Assembly (NCBI GenBank): GCA_022818135.1
Contig: JAFMSR010000007.1
Location: 27,925,980 to 27,989,979 of the forward strand
Direction of reading: 5' to 3'
From: Saxidomus purpurata
Taxonomy: Eukaryota > Mollusca > Bivalvia > Venerida > Veneridae
Length of the DNA stretch: 64,000 nt
In this document: positions 36,501 through 45,500 of the stretch, in pieces
Layout: every line of letters begins with the position of its first letter
How positions within the stretch are numbered: the first letter of the stretch is position 1
Translations under genes and position numbers: made by a program
Notes under the pieces: generated by a model
What the model saw: the letters and a program-made list of their open reading frames with translations, nothing else
What the model was told of the DNA's origin: nothing
Databases searched by the model: none

Positions 36501-39500
36501 TTTTAGTGGCCAACAAATTCGATAAAAAGATCGAAACAGCCGTTCTTAATTCAGGAACATTATCACTAGTGTTACCTTTTATTACGAGTCATACGCCAAT
36601 GGAGTTTGCTCAGATGGACCTGTGGCATCGTCATGGAAGATCACGTGATTGGTTACAGCGGTTGGTTCCAGTGTTAACTAGCAGAAGACAGGAACCTCAA
36701 GCTCTTGCTGCATTCCATTTTGCAATGGAAGCCGGGATCAAATCGGAACAAGGAAGAAAAAAGGTATACTGCATACAGTAATCTTTCTGTACAATGTGTA
36801 AAACCCTTGAGAAACTTTTCTCAGAAATAACATGTCATCATCGGTCCTAAAGTAGAGCCTCCTTAGTTAAGTGTTCAGGGAAATTATGCACCACTATCGA
36901 TACAACCAAGACAGCTGATTTTATCCTAAATATGGTGAAGCTGTATTAAGCAATCACATCCTTAAAGTACTGTAAATTGTGTAATACATGACTTGCGATT
37001 ATTTAATTTTGCTATTTTCGTGTATTTCCCACTTAGCTACTTAGCTACTTAAAAAATCTTGCGAAAGATCCATTTCACATAGAGTTACTGAAAGATTTCT
37101 TCTTTCCTGAATTTTAGATCATTTAAGTTTGTCTGCTCACACATAGCATAATTTTTGTCATGCAAAAAGTATCCAACTCACGTTAGCCATTTGTTTCTCT
37201 TACGTCTTATTCCGGTTAAGCCAGACAGACATTAGAGTGACAAAAGTTTTATTGTCTTCTTTATAAAACCATGGTAACAGAAATTTCTCCTATTGCCTTT
37301 TTGACAGGTGTTTACAGAAATAGAAGCAATAGAGCCTCTCAAGAAAGTGGCCAGCACGAGTCCGAATCCTACAGCGTCCCGCCTGGCGGCAGATGCCCTT
37401 AAAATATTAGGGGAGGAGATACCGCACAGGCTGTCTCAAAATGTTCCTCTCTGGTCCAATGAAGATGTGATATTCTGGGTCTCCCAGGTGTGTGAAGTTT
37501 CTAAGTCTTACCCTGCTGGTGTCAAGTGATTCTGCCTTTGTGGCTAGTGTAGAACATGATCAGCTTGCTCATGTGGCTGTCAGATCATGATCTACACTCT
37601 TCGTTATTCAGTCAGTAAAATTTCAGTGAGCACCCCAGCCTATGAACAATTACTGGTTTTGTTCAGATCATAAGATGGACAAGTCTATCAGAGAAATTAG
37701 GCAAGGAAAGGGTTAAGTAACCATGGTAACTGTTGAATTCAATATAAATACATTTAAAGGTGGTAATGTTACCTAGGTCAATCACACTTAGATCTTTTTG
37801 GTCGCCTTGATTGGCCTAGTCTTTGGTAACCAATCAAATTCAACCTTTGGCTATACTCCCCCCTATGAAAATTGCATTCAATAATTTTCCCCCCCCCCCC
37901 CCCCCCCAAAATATTCCCCCCCCCCCCCCCCCCCCCCCTTTTAGGCGAGGGAGACATGCCGGGTCTCATCCAGATATAACTAACATAAGTGCTAACTGTG
38001 CTCTTTTGGACGGACCTTGATAAAATTCTCATCAAATCAAATCAAATCTAATGTAACCTAGTATTTGAATCTGTTAACTCACAGTGCTGGAACTAGCATC
38101 ACTGAAATATTAGTTAGAGTGATTGTTACTTTAGTTCAACAAAATTTAGTCAGTTAGTTTTATCTGTAATATAATATACCTACACCCGCAATTTTAGTGA
38201 TATGTTAAATTGATTTAAAAAACAACAAAGAATAATGTAATAAAAACTTTTGTTGAATATGTTGATGCTCCTTAAATAAAGATGTTGTCATACATTTTTT
38301 GTGGTATACAAAGGATGCTTTAAAGGATTATGCCACAATTTAATGTAAATCTAGCGAAAATTTGAATAATTCCAACTTGACGACATAAAATAATTTTCGT
38401 TTTACAGATAGGTTTCAGTGAGTACATTGAACAGTTTAAGAAGTGTCAGGTGGACGGCGATCTGTTACTCCGAATGTCAGAAGATGATCTCTTAGATAGT
38501 ATCAACATGCCATTGTCTCTAGAAAGAAAAAGGTAAATGACAGCTTTAAATCTCTGTCATGAAGGTAAATGGCAGCTTTAATAGCTCTCTCTTGAAGGTA
38601 AATGATAGCTTGAAATCTCTGTCTTGAAGGTAAATGACAGCTTTAAACCTGTTTTTAATTTTATCACCATGGTGATGGTATGTCATTGGGTGGCTGCATT
38701 GCTTAACTTTAAAGTCTCATTAGCACTCTGGATGTAAAATTGCTTGTAACTTTTATATTACCAAGAAAAATATATTGACTGTTAATGGTTTGAAAACACA
38801 GCTTAGTTCATGTAACATTGCTCTTATGGTATAGATATACTGCAGTATCTTTTTCAATACGTATGTCATTTTAGACTCAATACTATCTTTATTCTACCCA
38901 CAAAAGTCTTTAATCTATGTTTGAGTATTTAAAGTGGTGCTGGGACTTTAAAGTTGCAAGGCTATCATCTATATTAACAACTGATAAAAACATCCATACT
39001 GAAATACACTTCATATGTCTGTTGTAAACATTTATCGGAGAAAAGTGTAAAGGTGTTTTTGTGATTAGATAATTATATCAGCATTAGCCAATCAATATAA
39101 GTGTGAAAATAGTTTCCAATTTATTATTGAGACTTAATTAGACAAGAAATATCTTTAAAAAGAAGATAAACGGCATTGATCCGAGGTTCATTTTAGTATA
39201 TGCATAAACATCGCTCCTGGGAAATTTATTTAATAAAGGCGAAGGCGATTGAATACACAATCTTTTTTTTTAACGTCAGTTACATCACTTAACAATGAAA
39301 CAATCATGTGATCAAAAGGGTCGTATACAAATTTCTTTTTGTAACATTTGATTGGTGCAAAAAGTATGTCAAAACCCAGCTAATACAGCTTATGCCAAAA
39401 CAGGGCTGTATGTTATATTTTGTCTTTATGAGAAAATAGCTGGACATGAGAAAATGGCTGCAAATTATACTTGTAAAGTGTATTTTCATAATTACAATTT

Positions 39501-42500
39501 CTTTTAAACATGCCATTGAATTTACTTCTAAGATTCATGCGAGATCTCCGGGACTTGAAGGTATCCTCAGAGTATACATCATGTGACCCAAGCAAGCTAG
39601 ATGATTGGTTGAAAGAGGTGTCACCTGACCTATGTCAGTACACGTATCAGCTTTTACTGAGTGGTGTAGACAGACTGTTTTTACCTCAAATGTCTGAAGA
39701 CAACCTGAGAGATGACTGCGGCGTACACAATGGGGTACACAGAGCCAAAATTTTACAGCATATAAGAGGTGAGAGTAAAAACAAGTGCAGCTTTATTAAA
39801 TTTGTTTGGAGTTTGCATAATTACTGGTACAAGATTTAGTTGTTATTGTTTTAGAAGTTAAATGCCTGTTCCAACTGTATTTTGGTCATTTAACAGGCAG
39901 GCAGTTTACCTTACCATTGTTCCTGTGAAGAACCAGTACTAGAGTCATATCTTGCATAAGAATTAAACTGCCAACTTTCTCACATAAAGAGACATGGTCG
40001 GTGATAGGACTTGAACCAATGACCTTCAATCTATGAGAATTTACAGCGATTCCCAGTCAGCGGCTTACTACTTGACCATGGGGGCGCTGGCAGTTACAGA
40101 AATTAGTCTATACTTCTTCAACAGTTTACTACCTCTATACAAGGCTTACGAGTACTTTGCTATTCACCACTTGGACGAAATACATAAATTTGAACGAAAG
40201 GTCATTTTATCTTTTGGCATTATAAGGTTAAGCTTGACCCGTATTAAAATCATGTGGTCAAACTAAACTTTAATATATGTGAAAACATATGCCTCAGACA
40301 TGTGAATGGCAGAAAGACGCTCAGCGCAAATATGAAAATCAGAAGCCAGCAAAAATTACTACATGTACATGATATATAATGCTCTGTAGTGTTTAAAAGG
40401 CAGTGTTATAGTATTGGTTGTAAAGATACTGCAAATTTAAAGTAGGTATGGCCAAGTCACAGAATGCTATCACTTATGCTATGCCCCTCCCTATCTCAGT
40501 TTAATCTTTGTGTTTCACCTACTGTCGACTGTTTAATCTATGTGTTTCACCTACTGTTGACTGTTTAATCTATGTGTTTCACCTACTGTCGACTGTTTAA
40601 TCTATGTGTTTCACCTACTGTCGACTGTTTAATCTATGTGTTTCACCTACTGTCGACGGTTTAATCTATGTGTTTCACCTACTGTTGACGGTTTAATCTA
40701 TGTGTTTCACCTACTGTCGATGGTTTAATCTATGTGTTTCTCCTACTGTCGGCATTTTCAGAACAAGTGATGCACCGAATGAATTCAAAGTCCAGCGTGG
40801 ATGTCACAGATGCCCCAGACACATTCACTGCAGACAAAACTATAGATGCCTTTATAAGTTATAGAAGACTTAATGGTGCCCAGTTAGCAAGGTAAGATAC
40901 AATGGTACTGAAATGTAATTAGGAATCCGATTTTAAGACTAATATAGAGGCGTAAGTGTAGGAAACAGAAAAAAATGTAGTGGTTTAGTGATAGGAATGA
41001 AATTTGTTTTAAGGTTGCCGTGCCATATGTATTATTAAAGGTAAAACTATTATTTATAGAATGTTAATTTGCAGACAATCTTGGCTTAGAATTTTCACTG
41101 GTTTTAATAATTTCATTTTAATTCAACTACCGGTACTTTATTACACAGCTGATGTCTGTCCAACTATCATGACATTAAAATTATTTTTTTACACTTTACA
41201 TAATTTCCATTTATTGCGTACAACCATAATTGTGTGACATTAAGCTCCATCATAATGAATTAAAAGGAAGTAATGTTAAAATTCTGAAAATAGACCACAA
41301 CAAAAGGAAGTGAATATTAAAAAATTTCATTTAATATTTTCCATGAAATAGATTGTTAGCATGAAAAAGAAGTTGACATTTTCTTAACTAATATTATGTT
41401 AAAAGATTATAGCAAAACAAAGCTGGCTTTATCCATATAAATTGACTAAAAGTGGTTGGAAAATTATGCTGGAGGACAAAACTCATTGCAAAAATTATAC
41501 ATCCAGGGGTCCCTTTTTACAAGCCATGCCTTATTACAAAATGTATATGAAATTCTGTTTTCTGTTTCAGTCTGCTTAAAGTTCATCTTCAGCTGAGAGG
41601 GTTTTCGGTATTCCTCGACATCGAGCGACTGAATGCGGGAAAGTTTGATGAGGGGTTATTAACAAGTATTGCACAGTCCAAAAACTTCATTTTGGTTCTA
41701 ACAGCGGATGCCTTAGAAAGGTGTAAAAATGATCACCAGAAGAAAGATTGGGTTCATAGGGTAAGTTCCTCCAATGACACATGTGTAGGCCCATACATGA
41801 GGTGTCCTTATCCTACTGGGGGCAAATCATTGTGCGTTTGTTCATATAGTCTGATCATGATCTGCATTGTTCGCTACTCAGAAATATTTTATTGAGCATC
41901 CCTTTGAATTAGTTGAAAGACGGAAAAGTCCATTTTAGAAATTTAGCAAAGATAGAGTAGATGAAAGTACCAGTATACAGAAACAAGTTAATCAGAGAAT
42001 TTTGTAAAGGGTCTGCCATGAAACACGCCTGTGTTTACCAAACAAACACTTCTTCAGCATATTGACATATTATAGAGGGGCTTGTATGATTATTAAGGTT
42101 TGGAGTATATTTTATCTAAATACAAAAGTTAATTGTATTATGGCTACTGCATATATTTATAGGAAAACAATGTGGTGCATTTTGGATAATTTTCACTGTG
42201 TATGGGGGCGTAGCTTAACTGTGATCTATGTAAAAGACAGAATACTGTTTGCGAGAATAATTACGTTATTTCAAGAAGGCATAGCCCCCAAGAAACGACA
42301 TGAGTACTCAATTTTGTATTATGGCATGTTTGCTCTAATGCCCTATTGTAACTGTGGTTTATTGTAGATAGATCATGTTCTCTGTTGTTGCAAACAGTAC
42401 TCTGTGTATAACTGGTAGTCCCCTAAAAAAGTCATAAACAAACCAGATGCTATGAAGGCTAATTTTCAGGCTGTGGCAAATTAAAATGCAAGTTATTTGT

Positions 42501-45500
42501 GTAGATAATTTTTTTACTGTCTAAGATCATCACTTGACCAGTAAAATTAATTTTACTGTAGATAAAACAATCTTAAAGCAGACTGAAACTTGCTTTATGT
42601 ATTTTTCTTTGGTATGCTCCTGGGACATGAATATTTTAGGATTCCAATAGTGATGCAGACCACCAGTTTCAAATCCCCTAAAATACAGTCTTCGTCATTA
42701 TTTTGTGGAGACACTCAAAATACCCTGAGGCGAAATCCCCTTGGTCCAGAAATGGCATAGTAGTCATAATCCCTTCGATAGAATTTACAAGGATTTCATA
42801 ATCCTCTCAATGGATTTTACATTGTAATTTCAATATTTTATTTTCAATCATTTGCTATAGTAAAGTAAAACAGGGGACAAAATAAATCATTGGTAAATTT
42901 TTCTCATTCAATATAATGCTTTGCCACTTGTAAAATCCATTTAGGGGATTATGAATACCTTGCAAAATCCATCGAAGGGATTATGACTACTACCGGTATG
43001 CCAATTTTGAGCCGAGGGGATTTTGTTGTACACTCTTATTTACCCAAAGAGATCTGAATTCCACATATAATTGTACCGACAAAATTGAAACTTTTATTTT
43101 AAAAAAAAAAACAAAAAAACTGATGAAGGCTTCCGCCGAAACGTTAATATGAAAATTATGAAAACGTTGTAATTATGTGTTGTTTTGTTGAATTTTCCAT
43201 TCTAAACTTTTATTTATAAATTCACTGGCAATATTAAGTTTTGTTAAGCCAGTCTTACATTTCATAGTCCCAGCATCACAGTAATATTTGCATCCTGTAT
43301 GTAACTACATGAGACCATAAAGTGTAAATGACAGAGACACATTTTGGCGGAATGCCAAAAGCTTTACTGCCTGCTTCTGTTTGAGAAGTATTAACTTTTC
43401 AAGCCTGGTGTATTGTCTCATAAACAACAATTTAGTGTTTCCTATATGCTGTAATTAACCACTGAGACTGCAGGCACACATGGTTTTTGATGGAGCATCA
43501 GAATAACAAAAAACAAAGCTTAATTGGATGTTCAACTTAATTTCAATTTTAACATGACCAGAGTATTACAAGATTAATTAAAATGCAACAGTCTATTTTC
43601 TCCTGGTATGGTTACCTAAAGATTGAGATAAGATTTATTTTGGCATGGAGTACATTATATACTGGTTAAAATAACACGTAGCATGATAACTGACACAGTG
43701 TGATGTCAGTTTGATGTCATAATGTTCTGTTATTTGGGTCAGTGCATCATATAGTGGATAATTGTTGGTTTCGGTGTAATATCACGTTATAATTTTACTG
43801 AGTGGGCACCTAAAGTGATATTTTCATGAGTGAAATAATCGTGATATTATATCAATACCAAAAATTTTTCTGTTTATCTTATGTCTACAGTAAATCTCTA
43901 CTTTTGTTGGGTTGATTTCAATGAAATGTCAAAAATTGCAGGAACCGTCATCAGAAAGCATGGCCAGTGAGTTTATCGGGATATAATTCACCGTTATTTT
44001 TCTATGAACCACTGAAAAACATTAAATAAAACATTGTTTTTTGCATAACTTACAATATCTATTATAATTTTTTTTTAATTTAGAGAAGGATCAAACCATG
44101 TATAAAATTCTGTAACACATTAAGAACAGTTTCACATTCCCTCAAATTGTGTACTGTTAAACCATCTCTTTTATTATGTAATCTAAACAAATATAAAATG
44201 CGAACAAGATACAGAAATTTTCATGTCCTCTGGCACTGTTCTTGTATCAGGAGAGTATCAAATTGTTTTCTGATCAAATTCTTCTCTGAAACCTAAAAGT
44301 GTGCAATTTTCTAAATGGCATCAAATTCCATCACTTCCGAGATCTTATGAAATTGGAAAGCTAGTGATGGTGAGAAATTATCGGTAGAAATTACTCTACA
44401 GTAAATTCACTTCTTGCTTGCAGGAAATTGTGGCAGCTTTGGAAAGCAAATGTAATATAATACCAATTACCGATAACTTCGAATGGCCGTCGACGGACAC
44501 ATTACCGGAAGATATGAGACAGATTTGTTTCTTTAATGGAATCAAGTAAGTTTTTTTTCATCAGTATGTTGGGTTTTTTTTGTAAAGAGGACAATATCAG
44601 TACCCTTGAATTATGTTAAAGTGGTCACTCGAACTTAAGCAACTGTCGTCTGCTTGACCCAGACAGACGTCGTTTTTCAAAGAGTACAGTAATTAGACAG
44701 TTTATCATACGAATCAATAAAATGCTAACTTTAGGCAGCCAATCTTATAATATACCATACCATGCAGTCATTATTTAAGATAAAAGCAACTGATTAAATG
44801 CAGCTTTGTGCTTCAGGTGACCCGTTGTATAATAATTATACTGTTTTGTCACATTGGTACAATTAAGGACAAATCTACAGTTGTATACCAGTACACACAA
44901 TTGCTATTATTTCCTGAAATGGCAAATGATAGGCATTTTTTTCAACAGGCTGCATACTTTGTAAATACTTTCAAAAACCTATTCTCTAGGTCAGTTGTTA
45001 TAATCAATGTAAGTAGTTTTACATTATGCCCTCAATATTGATTCTGTACCGGATACCATACCCTCCATGATGGTCAATGGTTGCCAACTTGGAATTAAGG
45101 GTCACAATATTGAGTTTAAGTCTTTAATTAAGAAAGTAGGCAGTATCTAGTAGAGGATTGGATTCTAGAACTGGTCATTCCCTGGAACTGATTTAGTAAA
45201 CAGTCCGTCTGAAATTAAATGAAATATTGATGAGGGCGCTAAAGCGTGAGAACCTCGATCTGATTTTCGGGCGACGGTTCAGACTTATTTTTATAACATT
45301 ATTTGTGAGTTTAATTTCATGCAAGCTTGTATTACTTACTCCTGATGATTGCATTGGTGAGATTTGAGCAGAACGTGTATTGAACCTATGATCTCCGGGT
45401 TAGGAGGCAGACACCTTACACCATGGCACTGCTGAACACGATAATTGTGCACAACCTCCTTATTTTTAACTCTTTACTTAAGAAATAATCTATGGCTTGG

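Noticed and set aside
37778..38035. Glycine-rich (-) and proline-rich (+) open frames
   Set aside because: Both are translations of two poly-C tracts inside a SARM1 intron.
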